From positions 50,800,758 through 50,864,757 of the forward strand of contig OX485805.1 in NCBI GenBank assembly GCA_950295325.1: a stretch of DNA of 64,000 bases, in the 5' to 3' direction. The translations under genes were made by a program, and so were the position numbers. Source of the stretch: Polytrichum commune. Lineage: Eukaryota > Streptophyta > Polytrichopsida > Polytrichales > Polytrichaceae. Shown here piece by piece: positions 1-11,204 of this stretch (the stretch's first letter is position 1; each line of letters opens with the position of its first letter). Under the pieces are notes generated by a model. That model worked only from the letters and a program-made list of their open reading frames with translations, made no database searches and was not told the origin of the DNA.

Positions 1-124
1 CCACCACCGGAGGCGAAGAAACCGAAGTAGTGTAAAAATGTTGAGCTCGAAGCTCCATCACATGCTGCTCGAATTGAAAAATTCGTTCGGCTTCTCCAAC
101 CATGGCGTAAATTTCCTCCTCCAT
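1..124 (-). CDS. Start of a downstream ORF of the methyltransferase retroelement, cut by the window edge
   Basis: On the minus strand an ATG at 124-122 opens a frame that stays open to base 1 (41 codons). It begins MEEEIYAMVGEAERIFQFEQ and looks helical and charged. It lies 24 bases after the TAG that ends the Gag-protease-methyltransferase frame (148-146) and is in the same frame, so it is either a second ORF or a continuation past a stop. I do not recognise the domain in so short a piece. By its position, the reverse transcriptase and integrase of the element, if present, would follow to the left of the window. That is inference. Confidence 0.4.
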   Translation of the reverse strand, partial: MEEEIYAMVGEAERIFQFEQHVMELRAQHFYTTSVSSPPVV

Positions 125-175
125 GGGTGTGGACCGCTGTGTCCCCTAACCAGAGTCCTCTGCCCCCAGAGACAA

Positions 176-3150
176 TGTGGTACTTTTGGGCCACCCCCTT
201 TCGAGGGAGCCTAAAAGTATTACACAAGCCCTTCGGTGAAGGTGGCCTACATTTGCAGGCGCCCAAGCCGAACCCGGATAATAGGTGTATAACGTGAGTA
301 GTTAGATTTTTAAGGGAGATTAAATATGCGTCGTAGTACCTCCGGAGGTTGGGCCTTAGTTTTTTACCAGTGTGGCTTTAAACTCCACTAACCAATTTCA
401 TATCTAGTTCTAACCTTAACCTACAACCTATTCTACGCGCAGACGCACCAGCCTTGAAACCAAGGCAATCATAATTTGTGAATTGGGATGATTCTGATAC
501 ACCCAACCGGGTGTGACTCATACCACCCTAACTCAACGAACGGAATAACGACAATTTGATGGACCATTCAATTCTTCCTATTTCTTTATTTAGTTCTATT
601 TAGTTTTCTAAGCGGGGGAACTTGGCCTAAGTCCCACCCTTCACACAAATTCCTTCTTAATTACTTACTTTTGTTTGCATGTCCTAACTCACTACATTAA
701 CATATTAGGCATCACTCCTTACCTGGTTGGTGCACCCCTTACCTCGGAACCTTCTAAGGCCTTGTGCAGGTCCTTTGAAGGTCGAGGAACATCTCAAACC
801 CTTCGGACATCAATGGTTCCGAGTTAAGTTTCCGATTCGGGTCTCTTGCCAACAAGGATTTATGATTTATTTTGTATGTTTTGATTGTTAAATGTGTTTA
901 CACTGGATAGACCACGAAATGCAACTCAATGGGACCAGGGTGACGGGCAACCTGTAGGTTCAACCTGTTGCGCAATCTTCATAAATTGGGGCCATTACTC
1001 CCAATCTATGGGGTCAACAACATAATATTGGATTCGCGGGTCATTAACCCCACCTTTCCACCAACAACATTCAGTGTGGTTGTGTCGGTGATTAATCCGA
1101 CTTACCACATACGAAATTTGCTAATAAATGAAACTACTACCACAAAACATACCAAGGGCCCCGAAAACAATGGAGTTGGGTATTCCCTTGGCGGTCAAGT
1201 GGTCAAACCACTTGACCTTACGAGATAGGTGAGTGGGTTTAGAGATGCGTACCTTAGCCGCGCTCCCTCCAACCCTAAATGGAAGGCTAGCGTTAGTAAA
1301 TTTACCTCAATTCTCCTCGGTTGATTTGGGCTCGATGTAGGCTGAGCCGCTACCTCCTTCCTTGCTCCACTTCCCTAGCGTCGACCTTGCCTCCTTCTTT
1401 GTAACTAGTTTGGTAGTAAGCGTACCTTAGTTAACAATTAAAATATAAAGTATTTATTCTGCACTGTAATTTAATCCTAAGAATAATATTTATGTTTAGT
1501 GCACCTAATTATTTTTCCAATGATGTAAAAATCACTTGAATCGGATAAGAAATGCAAAAGTTATGAAGGTTGGAAATGTGAGGTCGATTCAACCGACCCT
1601 TCCAACCCATCTATCTAACTTCTAACTTCAAAAATTCATAGCACATTCCTTATTACTTGGGTCTAGGCTTTCCTTTTACCATTGGAAAGCTATGAATATG
1701 TTCTAACTAGGAAAATTATGACATCAGCAGGTTAAGCTAATAGAAATTCAGCAGACTCCTTGTAACACAGCAGTCAATCAAGAAGGCTTAAACTATGTAT
1801 CTCGCCTTCAACAATTCATATCTAATTCAAATCTTATTCAAATCAAACGTTCTATATGACCCTGGAGAAATATTAAAAAGATGTATTTGATAAAAATATG
1901 TGATTAGAAAGGTAAGCCGAAGTGAACCCAGCAGATCCTCTGTAATGCAGCAGTCAACCAAAAGTTCTCAAACTATGTGTCCCATCTTGCACAATTCATA
2001 TCTAATTCAAATCATGCTCAAATAAAATGTTCTAAGCCATTTTGGAAAGCTACACAAAAGTTCTACTTGGGAAAAATATAACTTCTTGGAATTAAAATTC
2101 CTATTTGGCTTGCAGGTCTGATCCAGCAGCCGCTACCTACAAGACCACCTAGTTTTTTCTACTCCATCTTTGAAAATCCATAACTAATTGTCATCTTAAC
2201 CAAATCACAAATGGGAAACGGCTATGGATAGCTATAGGAAATCTCTCTAAGAGAAAAATGATAAGTATCTTTTTCTAGCTTTTGAACTAAGCCTTCAGAG
2301 CATTGGCAGATGAGGTCTACAATGCCTCCACTCAAAATTCTACCATCCAACCTACCTCTACAAAAGAAGGAATAATTTTGTTGGTGTGTTAATAAATACA
2401 CATTCTAACTAGGAGAGAGAGTAGAGGAGGTTTTCAAGCCTTTCTTTTAGGCCATTGAGAATGCATGCAAAAGGATTTTTTCTTAACTACATTGAAGCAG
2501 GGCTTCGCCCAAGCATTAGAGGAAGAGCGAGAGCTATAAGGTGGAAGGAGGGGATTTTAAACCCTCTCAGAAAAGGGTTGGACCCCTCCTCCACCGGATC
2601 AATTTTTCAAACTCTTTCTCGAAATTTTGGCTCGGGGGTTTTCCCGGTTGAGGTTGCCACCCTCTCGCCGAGGTGGCTCCGACAAAAAACCTTTAGAAAT
2701 CTTTCTAATATTTCCGCCATCGAGTTGGCAAGGGGGCAAGTGGGCAAGTAGCCCCCTTGCTCTCTTTTTAATTTTCTTCAAAAGTCTTCAAGCCGGTTTT
2801 GTCTTCTTACGCAAAACACCTCCAATAGTCTTGTGTGCCTCACACTAACTAATAAACTAACACTTGCTTAGCTAGTATTTACTAACATTTGCTTAATAGC
2901 TAGCATCTACTAATATTTGCTTAGCTAGCATCTACTAACATTTGCTTAGCTAGTTGCTTTTACTAGCTAGCATATTTTTTCTACTTTGCTATCTTCTAGC
3001 ACTACTTAGTTTCATTTTGACCTTCATTCTTCTAGGCTAAATGCTAAATGAACTAATTTTTTCTAAATTCCCTATCAATTCTAACTTTTAATGCTAACAT
3101 TCTAACTAAAAGTGATCCCGCGGAGTGGTGGACCACTCAAAGGGTTCACA
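176..3150 (-). mobile_element. Solo LTR, 2,975 bp, inserted in the methyltransferase ORF
   Basis: The plus strand starts TGTGGTACTTTTGG at 176 and ends GGGTTCACA at 3150, so on the minus strand it reads TGTGAACCC to GTACCACA. The ends are the TG..CA of an LTR with TGTG/CACA inverted tips. It is flanked by the 5-bp target duplication GACAA (171-175 and 3151-3155). A second, inverted copy at 32492-35444 with another duplication defines both boundaries. No internal region is present, as expected after LTR-LTR recombination. ORFs inside it (for example 968-1228 and 2455-2751) are not conserved as proteins. The last 14 or so codons of the apparent methyltransferase ORF (to 3102) are LTR sequence, not enzyme. 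An LTR near 3 kb is long. Family not recognised. Confidence 0.92.
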
Positions 3151-3170
3151 GACAACCACTGGTCACCACG

Positions 3171-4139
3171 ATGCCTTTGCAATGAAAGGCATAAAGCAAC
3201 AGTCCACACCATAGTATGAAGATCCATAGCTTGGCCCAACACGAAGCGTCGTTGGCCTTCAGAAAGGCCGGGAGCTGCGGTGGTGCCAGTGCGGAATCCC
3301 ATGGCACGTTCCCGTTCGTCAGCCAATGGTTCGGTGTGGATTTTGGTGTGAACATCCCACACCATACCCGGCCCCCTATCGCGGAAAGCGAATGACTGGG
3401 GAAACGTCATAAATGTGGGAAAGACCCACCGTGGTGCCCCCATTTTGTTGACCAATGCCAACGGGGGTAAATCATCTCGAATAACCGGCAAAGAAGTCCG
3501 GTTTGGATCCAAGATGTCATCCACCTTTTGATCAAAAGGTGGAGGCACTGCAGAAAATGCTGCAGCTAAAGTAGATGACGGTGCGAGGTTGGTCCAAATC
3601 CACCGAGGTCGGTGGGCATAAGAACCAATGCTCGCGGCATCCACAAAAATGGGATCTCCAAGGTGTTGACGAACATAATAATCGCCTTCCAACACCTTGT
3701 CCCGAGAGTCTCCCAACAAAGGTACATTCTCGAAGATATACCCTGAAGGGGAAGGTTGGTGGGTAAACCACCACTGCATAAGCCGGATGAGGTCCCAGAA
3801 AAGGCTAGACCTGGGATCCTCTAAACCTCGGCCTGCTCCAGCACGTGAGTGGCCTTGGCATGGCCATCCCGCAATCACCATATCCACCGGGCCCAAGTGT
3901 CGTAAGTCGGCCTCACTGATGAGTGTAACATCACGAGGGAGACGTGAAAAACACCCATGAATGGCAGTTGGGTGTAACTGCTGGGGGTACAATACCATCA
4001 ACTGGTGAAGATGGTGACGAGCCACACGGGTGGACACTGGAGAGTTGTCCACATAGACATACCGTCTGACCGTGAGGCCAACCTCCAATACGGCCGCTAA
4101 GCCTGTGCCGATGCCCCCAAACAGTTCCACCAAAGTAAT
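3171..4139 (-). other. C5-cytosine DNA methyltransferase domain in a retroelement
   Basis: All main C5-methyltransferase motifs appear in the usual (non-permuted) order. Positions count from 5720. Motif I, ELFGGIGTG (about 533-541), binds S-adenosylmethionine. Motif II, YVYVDNS (554-560), has its acidic residue. Motif IV, GWPCQGHS (618-625), has catalytic Cys 621 (codon start 3860). Motif VI, FENVP (663-667), supplies the catalytic Glu. Motif VIII, RPRWIW (704-709), is followed by a target-recognition segment. Motif IX is ERERAMGF, and motif X is VLGQAMD (827-833). The domain itself contains no stop. The layout recalls the DNMT3/DRM-type single-domain enzymes more than DNMT1. The expected activity is methylation of cytosine in DNA, perhaps the element's own cDNA. 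Target sequence cannot be told from this. Confidence 0.85.
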
Positions 4140-4550
4140 CCCCGCGTCTGGCGGCTGCCATAAAATGGGATGTGCCAATGCTGAGAGGACACCCGGTATG
4201 ACCGGTGTCCTAGGAGTGAGAGAGTGAACAATATCCTCGCACCTCCGAAATAGCTCGGCGGAATCACGCCAAGGAGGAAGGGGATCCTTGGGATGGCGCA
4301 CCAATGCACCCTTAGGTGCCATATTCCGTTGATCGTCTGTACTCCCCATGAATGCCAATGACTCCTCCAACAATGCGGAACCATAAGGCAATGTGTCCAC
4401 CATAGCACCACATCCAAAAACCATAGATAATGCTGCTATGGTCGCGGCCGCCGCGAAAGCCACGGGAATAAGTTCTCTGCGGCCATCCCCAGCCGACCAA
4501 CCTGGTCGAATCCACGCCTCCTCAGTCCAGTTGTCCAAACCAAAACCAAG

Positions 4551-4838
4551 AGGGTAAAGTGCTTGCTGACCAACTAAAATGTCATAGTTGGTCGCATCCG
4601 TCACCGCACACCTAAGAAGAAGAGGTGCGGATGAATCTCCAGGCTTCACTCGGAAGCTAAGCTGTAATGGCTCTCGAGTATAACCCATGGCCCGCTCCAC
4701 GTGACCAATGGATGTGACAATGGTGAATGGACAGGGAGCCAAATCCTCGGCTGTCAACCTCAACTCTTGGGCAAGCCTCTTGCCGATCATAACTGGCTGT
4801 GCCCCTGAATCCATCATCACACAACGGGGAGCAACCCA
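4551..4838 (-). other. Retropepsin-like aspartic protease domain
   Basis: Within the frame, the segment VMMDSGAQPVMIGKRLA (codons about 301-317 counted from 5720) carries the catalytic D-S-G triad of a retroviral-type protease. About 75 residues on, a YDILVG segment matches the second conserved block that shapes the active site. The length and spacing fit a single retropepsin monomer acting as a dimer. It would release Gag and the methyltransferase from the polyprotein. Confidence 0.75.
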
Positions 4839-5828
4839 AGTAGCATTGCTCCCAGTGTGACTGACCACCAAAATTCCGGTATCATTCACCATACGCACAA
4901 CGCCGGGTCGAATACCGCGGCGCTCGCGGACAGGTCTAGCAGCGACATCAGACAGATAGGCTGCACCCGCGGATACTGGTGAGTCATAAGACGTGGTCAG
5001 TGTCTTTTCATCTGAGGCGTGTACGTCAAAAAACGCAATGGTCTCTGCTGCAAGTCTCGCTCGCCGTTGGGCCACATCCTCAGGATCTTCAGAAGCAGGG
5101 ATGTCCATAGTGGCTTGAGCCACGGTCAGAGAAGGTAAGGATGCCTTCCCTTCCAAAATCCTACTTGCTAAGTGAAAAACCTTAGCAGGGTGGAACTCTG
5201 GCGATGACCACTCCATGGCCGTGAACAAAGGTGTGTACAACACCTTGGATGCCAACGTGTGCGCCACATCAGTCGCTGAATGTGAAACCTTATCGTTCGG
5301 ATGACGACCACTGACAGATTGGACGGCATCGGCCAATCCAAAAGATAATGGTAGTCGTGCCTGACCAATTTGGTCCGCGGGCGCATTGTCCCGAGCTCGC
5401 GAGCTTGCCACATATTCATTTGTAGTCAAAGGTATGGATTGTGACACGGCTTGAGCACGTGTCACGGCCGCGGAACTCACCACCTCGCCCGAGGCTCCGA
5501 ACATATAGTAATCCGGAGTGGAAGAACTAGCCTGAGCTCCGGAGGAAGACGGTGAGGCCAAGATTTGGCCGGATGACGCCAAGCTTTTGAACCTCTCCTC
5601 CATGGCTCCAATCTTCGCCTCCAACGTCTTCTCCCGGTCGGAAGAAGGACGTTTCTCAGGATGGAGAGCAAAGTAGTTCTCTACCGCGTGATTGTTCCGC
5701 CCACAATGGGAACACTTCAATTACTTGGGTAACTGATTACCCGTCGTCCCCTTCGCCGAGCCCTTAGCGGGAACAAATGGTTTCCGCTTCGGAGTAGTGA
5801 CGGTCTGGGCTTGCCTTTGCTTCGAAGG

Positions 5829-5870
5829 ACAGTCCTTCTTAGCGTGGCCGGCCTGCCCACAAGACCAACA
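5829..5870 (-). other. CCHC zinc knuckle (nucleocapsid motif)
   Basis: The translated motif CWSCGQAGHAKKDC has exact C-X2-C-X4-H-X4-C spacing, the nucleic-acid-binding knuckle of Gag proteins. It is followed by a basic segment. A second knuckle at 5714-5673 reads CSHCGRNNHAVENY. There the last ligand is Tyr (TAC) instead of Cys (TGC), a single-base change, so the second finger is probably dead in this copy. The TAA stop at 5723-5721 lies between the two knuckles. Confidence 0.85.
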
Positions 5871-5978
5871 ATACATGGTCTTGTCTACCTCGGCCTCCGC
5901 CAATCCCGCAGCCGCAACCGGAATTCTTCGGGGTTTGCTAGAATCCACTAGCAAGGACACCAAATCAGTGGCATCGTG

Positions 5979-6881
5979 CTAACATAATGCACGATCACAC
6001 TGCTCCACCACGGCGAATGCCTCTGCGAGTGTCGCTCGACCACCAAACTCCATGATGATCCTGGGTAGCGCCAAGTCAAGGAGACGTTTGTCAATCTTTG
6101 ACAAAAACACCTTCACCAACTGACTTTCCGCGAACACACCTCCAGATTCTTTGGCAAACCTCGCCAACCTCGTATACATGGTACGAGGTGTATCGTCCTT
6201 CTCCCGTCTGAAATCTTGTATCCGCTGCATCTGGTCACGACGGAAGCCTCCGTACTCCCCCTGTAGATGCAACTCAAATGCCCGCAATGGCTCAAAATCT
6301 GGCGGAGCCCCTAAAGAGGCTAAAGCCGCTTGGGTGGCCATGGCATAACGCGAGAGTGGAAGAACTGGGCTCGACGTACTCGCCGCAGTGGGAGTAGGAC
6401 CCGTAGCCCTCGGCTCACCAGGAGGAGCTCCCTCCACATCCACCACATAACCTCCCTCCGGTACCTCCGTCTTGACATCCGGAACGGCCATGAAACTGGA
6501 AGCTGCGCCTTTCTTCAATGCGGATACCAACTCAACCCGAGTCTCCCAGTACCGCTCCACCTGGCGCAGCTCCATCCAATGAGCCTCCGTCCACTGCTCA
6601 TAAGTTTGGAGAGCTTCATGCTCCAAATGCTGAGGCAGAAGCTCAAACGCATACCAATCGTTAAAATGGGCATTGCGTTGGCGTTTCTCTCGCATCCACG
6701 TACGAAACCGGATTTTCCAGTCTTGCAGAGAAATGGTCCCTGCTCGACCGGAAAACCGGTCCCGTATCCCTCCCCTAGTCTCCTCCTCCATATCGTCAAA
6801 GGTTCCCACCCACAGGACGTGATACCGAGTGATAGTCCCCCACGCCGAAGTAGGCTGAAAAGCCTCGTTGGGTGCTACCAC
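5979..6881 (-). pseudogene. Gag-like N-terminal part of the methyltransferase retroelement
   Basis: This is a 300-codon stretch from the ATG at 6881. It is rich in Trp, Arg and Glu early (for example around residues 50-110) and then has a Pro/Ser/Thr-rich linker (about residues 150-180). The second half (residues 190-300) has the helical, charged look of a retrotransposon capsid and retropepsin-linked Gag, with segments such as TPRTMYTRLARFAKESGG. It ends at TAG 5981-5979, but the same frame continues directly into the zinc-knuckle segment, so this is an internal nonsense mutation. The Gag role (particle formation and RNA packaging) is inferred from position ahead of CCHC and protease, not from a family match. 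Confidence 0.6.
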
Positions 6882-9189
6882 TGGTTCAACGTCCGAGAGG
6901 TCCGAGGGATGACCTTCCGATGCTCCTGGGGACGGAGAACGATAGTGTTAAGTACGAGTTGTAACCATAAACCCACAATGGGATGGTCACCGAATCAACA
7001 ACCCAAAATGAATTAGTATCCAGGTACAAAGAGAAAAAGGGTCAAAGGCAACCTGCACCTGCAACCACCACCAAAACTTATGGTTTGCTGGTCATTAACC
7101 CAGCCTCACCACAAGTGAAAACAAGCACCGCCCACTTGGTGCACAAACAAAGGTCCCGTCGGTCATTAATCCGACCTCACCTCCACAGTACCCTATCACA
7201 ATCTAGGACTACACAAAATGGGGCAGTGCTAGAACACTCCAGCACTACAGCCCGCCACAGGGGAAGGTACCAAAACAAAATACAAGGAACAATGCAAGAA
7301 CAACACTGGATCCTCTTCCCCAAAACAACATTCAAGCAGAAATTGAACACGACTGCAACCAACTGGCACCCACCTGCAGTTGGTGGTCAAAATAAAAAGC
7401 CCCTGTTGCTTAAGAAAAGGAAATGCTAACTATGCACATCTCTCATATAGTACTATAATATAAAATCCTCTCCTTCCTAAAGTCCTTGGAATTTGTGTTG
7501 CTTAACACAATTCGCGCTTAACAAATTATCTTGTTAAGTCGAATGGTAATTCCATATGCCAATTCGCTCCACCCCTAGGCAATCTTTAAACAATTTATAA
7601 ACTTATACCAAAATGAAATCTACAACAACAATCAACCTATCCCCAAATAAATCTCAATGCCCTTATTTTCCTTCTAAACAAAGAAAGGGAAAATCCCTGC
7701 TTATGCCAAGTACCTCTATCAAGTCGTTGCGGGAGAAAATGAAGCTAACCGCAAATTCGCCGTGCGCCCACGCCCCCCGCGTGTTGCTGGATGCTCCCAC
7801 GAACTTCTCCCGCAATGCTCCACCTCTCCCAACAAAATGATTTCGGTACCAAAACTCCGACAATCCCCAAGCAACTCAAGAAGGTGCTCTCAATCCGATC
7901 GCCGAAGTGTTATTCATAAATCTAAGAATTTCACACTCTTGAAATGTTGAATACCCCCAACACCCATGGAGAATGTCTCCGTCAAGATACACCTCTCTTA
8001 GATCCAAAGAATTGGTATCTTAGTTTATTGTCTACATATACATATATATATATATATTTGTATTAAAAAATACAAAAAACATGTATATATATATATGTAT
8101 ATATATATATCTCTACCTAACACAATGATTTTATTATTATTTCTTTAAAATAATAATAATAATAATAAATCGACCCCCTGCCCCCTGCAGCAGAGGAGGG
8201 GAGGGAGCTGGGCTTGGTGTAGGCTTAGGCGTAGGCTAGGGGGGGGGAGGTTAGGTGTAGGCTTGGGGGGGCTTAGGTGTAGGGGGGGGGAAGGGTGAGA
8301 GGAAGGGGGGAGGAGAGGAAGGTACGGGAGGGAAGTACCGGGGGAGGGGGTTACCGGGGGGGGGAGAAGGAGGAGGGGGGAGCCGCGGGCCCGGGCCGCC
8401 GCCGTGTGCCCCGCCGCAGCTCTACACTCCGGGACCGACCAGGAGCTCCGGCTCCAAGAGTCGGATCCTCTCATTTTTTTCTTTTTTTTTTATTTTTTAA
8501 AAAAAAAAAATTAAATGAACTTGAACTCAAATTGGAATGAAGAATGCTCTACACAAGCTCAATGATACGAATTCAAGTTTGCAAGCGGAAAAATGATAAG
8601 GAATTCCGTGGAGAATTCAAAGCTTTCTCTCCACAATTCAAAGTGATGTCTAAACTTCACAAGCACACCTCTTTCTTCTTGTTGCTTCAACAATCTGCGG
8701 CTTTCTCCGCTCCAAAACTCCGGAACTTCGTCACTCCTTGCCCCCACGCGCACCCGAGCGCGTTTTATGTCAAGAATCAAGAAGAAAACATAAAAAATGA
8801 AGCATTCTTGCCAAGTGAGAAGGAAGAGAGTAGAACACTCATAAGAGCTCTAATTTCTCTCCAAATGCACACAACTAGTCAAGCTATCTCTCACTCCACC
8901 AAGGGAGAATCCAAGAGTGTAAGTAGGGGAAGAATAACTCAAGATTTATTTGCAAAATCATGCAATCTACACCTCAAACAAGCTCTCTCCACACACTAAC
9001 TCACAAGACTTGACTTGGCAAGAATGCCAAGCCAAGGAGGAGGCTTCTCACTTAGGAGCCTTCCTCTCCACATCTAGATTCATCCATCCAAATCTAGATG
9101 GATGAAACCCAACGGATAAGGTGCGGCCGTCGACGCCGTATACCGTGACAGTGCAGATGTTCGTCGGAAAAGTCAAAAAGTGGTTGTAA
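6882..9189. other. Non-coding stretch, probably 5' region of the methyltransferase retroelement plus low-complexity DNA
   Basis: No convincing gene was seen. The first ~550 bases are probably leader or LTR of the minus-strand retroelement, but I could not fix a TG..CA boundary or primer-binding site. At 8034-8112 there is an (AT)n-rich microsatellite, at 8130-8170 an (AAT)n run, and at 8180-8400 an unusually G-rich plus-strand tract. A poly-T/poly-A junction lies at 8471-8511. Small open frames here (for example 8544-8999) have no recognisable domain. Confidence 0.5.
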
Positions 9190-9345
9190 TCACTCTTTGG
9201 ATTCTTGATTCCAAACGGGAATGGATGACGGTGGGTTTGATATGCCAGGAACAGGAAGACCTTCCGGTATATCTGCAAGAATCAAGTCCAAACATGGATG
9301 GACCTCCAGAGAACCCTTATAGTGTCGGGTTTTGTCTTTTGAGTG
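9190..9345 (-). CDS. Last exon (exon 8) of the unknown eight-exon gene
   Basis: The acceptor TTGATTGTGCAG ends at 9346, just outside the left edge of the tandem-repeat block. The exon is phase 0, carries 51 codons (starts HSKDKTRHYKGSLEVHPCLD) and ends at TGA 9192-9190. The phase match with exon 7 across a 1.86-kb repeat-filled intron is the main support. Confidence 0.5.
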   Translation of the reverse strand, partial: HSKDKTRHYKGSLEVHPCLDLILADIPEGLPVPGISNPPSSIPVWNQESKE

Positions 9346-9429
9346 CTGCACAATCAAAGGACAAGCAGGTTTGGTGTTAAAATAATATTGCTCGCAGGTT
9401 AATCAAAGGACATCCTTAATGACTAGTTT

Positions 9430-11195
9430 CAAGACCGAAATAGTCCAACACAAATTCCACTTTGAAAAACCAGAAAATGAATACACCTAAATACACTATA
9501 TCCTACACAATTTCCATTTTGAAAAACCAGAAAATGAATAAAAATCAATACCCTATATCCTACTTGAACTGACATCTGAATTTGACATCCCTACAGACTA
9601 GTTTTGGGACCGAACTAGGCCAACACAAATTCCATTTTGAAAAACCAGAAAATGAAAACAGCTATATACACTATATCCTACCTGAACTAACATCTGAATG
9701 TAACCTCCTTACAGTCTAGTTTCGGGACCGAACTAGGCCATCACAAATTCCACTTTGAAAAACCAAAAAATGAAAACAACTAAATACACTATATCCTACC
9801 TGAACTGAAATCTTAATTTCAAAACCTTACAATCTAGTTTCAAGACCGAACTAGCCAAAACAAATTCCATTTCGAAAAACCAGAAAATGAAAAAACCGAA
9901 ATACACTATATCCTACCTGAACTTATATTTGAATGTGACATCCTTACAGACTAGTTTCGGGACCGAACTAGGCCAACACAGATTCCATTTTGAGAAACCA
10001 GAAAATGATAAATCCTAAATACACTAACTCATACCTGAACTGACATCTGAATGTGACATCCTTACAGATTAGTTTCAGGACCGAACTAGGCCAACACAAA
10101 TTCCATTTTGAAAAACCAGAAAATGAAAACAACTATATACACTATATCCTATATGAACTGACATCTGAATGTAACCTCCTTACAGACTAATTTCGGGACC
10201 GAACTAGCCAACGCAAATTCAATTTTAAAAAACCAGAAAATGATAACACCTAAATACACTAACTCCCACCTGAACTGACATCTGAATGTAACCTCCTTAC
10301 AGACTAGTTTCGGTCCCGAAACTAGGCCAACACAAATTCAATTTTGAAAAACCAGAAAATGATAACACCTAAATACACTAACTCCCACCTGAACTGACAT
10401 CTGAATGTAACCTCCTTACAGACTAGTTTCGGTCCCGAAACTAGGCCAACACAAATTCCATTTTGAAAAACCAGAAAATGAAAGAGCCTTAATACAGTAT
10501 ATCGTACCCGAACTCACATCTGAATGTAACCTCCTTACAGACTAGTTTCGGGACTACACTAGGCCAACACAAATTCCATTTTGAAAAACCAGAAAATGAT
10601 AAATCCTAAATACACTAACTCATACCTGAACTAACATCTGAATGTGACATCCTTATAGACTAGTTTCGGGATCGAACTAGGCCAACACAAATTCCATTTT
10701 GAAAAACTAGAAAATGAAAACAACTATATACACTATATCCTATATGAACTGACATTTGAATGTAACCTCCTTACAAACTAATTTCGGGACCGAACTAGCC
10801 AACACAAATTCAATTTTGAAAAACCATAAAATGATAACACCTAAATACACTAACTCCCACCTGAACTGACATCTGAATGTAACCTCCTTACAGACTAGTT
10901 TCGGTCCTGAAACTAGGCCAACACAAATTCAATTTTGAAAAACCAGAAAATGATAACATCTAAATACACTAACTCCCACCTGAACTGACATTTGAATGTA
11001 ACCTCCTTACAGACTAGTTTCGGTCCCGAAACTAGGCCAACACAAATTCCATTTTGAAAAACCAGAAAATGAAAGAGCCTTAATACAGTATATCGTACCT
11101 GAATTGACATCTGAATGTAACCTCCTTACAAACTAGTTTTGGTCCCGAAACTAGGCCAACTAGCCAACACAAATTCCATTTTGAAAAACCATTTT
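9430..11195. repeat. Block A of a ~118-bp tandem repeat, filling intron 7
   Basis: About 15 head-to-tail copies of a ~118-bp unit. Each holds a TCTGAATGT-like segment, CCTTACAGACTAGTTTCGG, then AACACAAATTCCATTTTG, AAAACCAGAAAATGA and a TACACTATATCCTACCTGAA stretch. Many units have the near-palindrome TAGTTTCGGTCCCGAAACTA. Others have the variant CGGGACCGAACTAG. Copies differ by scattered substitutions. The small ORFs inside are by-products of the repeat. Confidence 0.95.
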
Positions 11196-11204
11196 GAAAA
11201 GTAC

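Larger units (their letters stand above)
146..6881 (-). pseudogene. Retroelement polyprotein Gag-zinc knuckle-protease-C5 DNA methyltransferase, broken by two stops and a solo LTR
   Basis: One minus-strand reading frame runs from 6881 to 3151, is interrupted by a solo LTR (176-3150), and resumes at 170 to end at a TAG at 148-146. Without the LTR it is about 1,250 codons. Order: Gag-like helical region (6881-5979), CCHC zinc knuckle (5870-5829), a second knuckle (5714-5673), aspartic protease (about 4838-4551) and a C5-cytosine methyltransferase (4139-3171). Two in-frame nonsense codons break it: TAG at 5981-5979 and TAA at 5723-5721, the latter a likely CAA change. The frame is otherwise unbroken, so decay is recent or mild. 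No reverse transcriptase, RNase H or integrase motif occurs in it. An in-frame ORF follows at 124. The upstream start beyond 6881 is uncertain, and I could not fix the 5' LTR. It belongs to the class of retrotransposons that captured a DNA methyltransferase. Confidence 0.8.

Noticed and set aside
968-2751. Protein-coding ORFs inside the solo LTR (968-1228, 2455-2751 and their counterparts at 34630-34319 and 33182-32949)
   Set aside because: They are antisense to the LTR, show indels between the copies and have no domain.
3102-3150. C-terminal tail of the methyltransferase protein (…NPLSGPPLRGITFS)
   Set aside because: The same tail sequence occurs at the start of the other solo LTR (32494-32540), so it is LTR sequence read through by chance.
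5721-5981. TAG/TAA in the Gag region as programmed readthrough sites
   Set aside because: Two stops within 260 bases, one at a likely CAA codon and one before the knuckle, plus a lost Cys in knuckle 2, fit decay better than programmed recoding.
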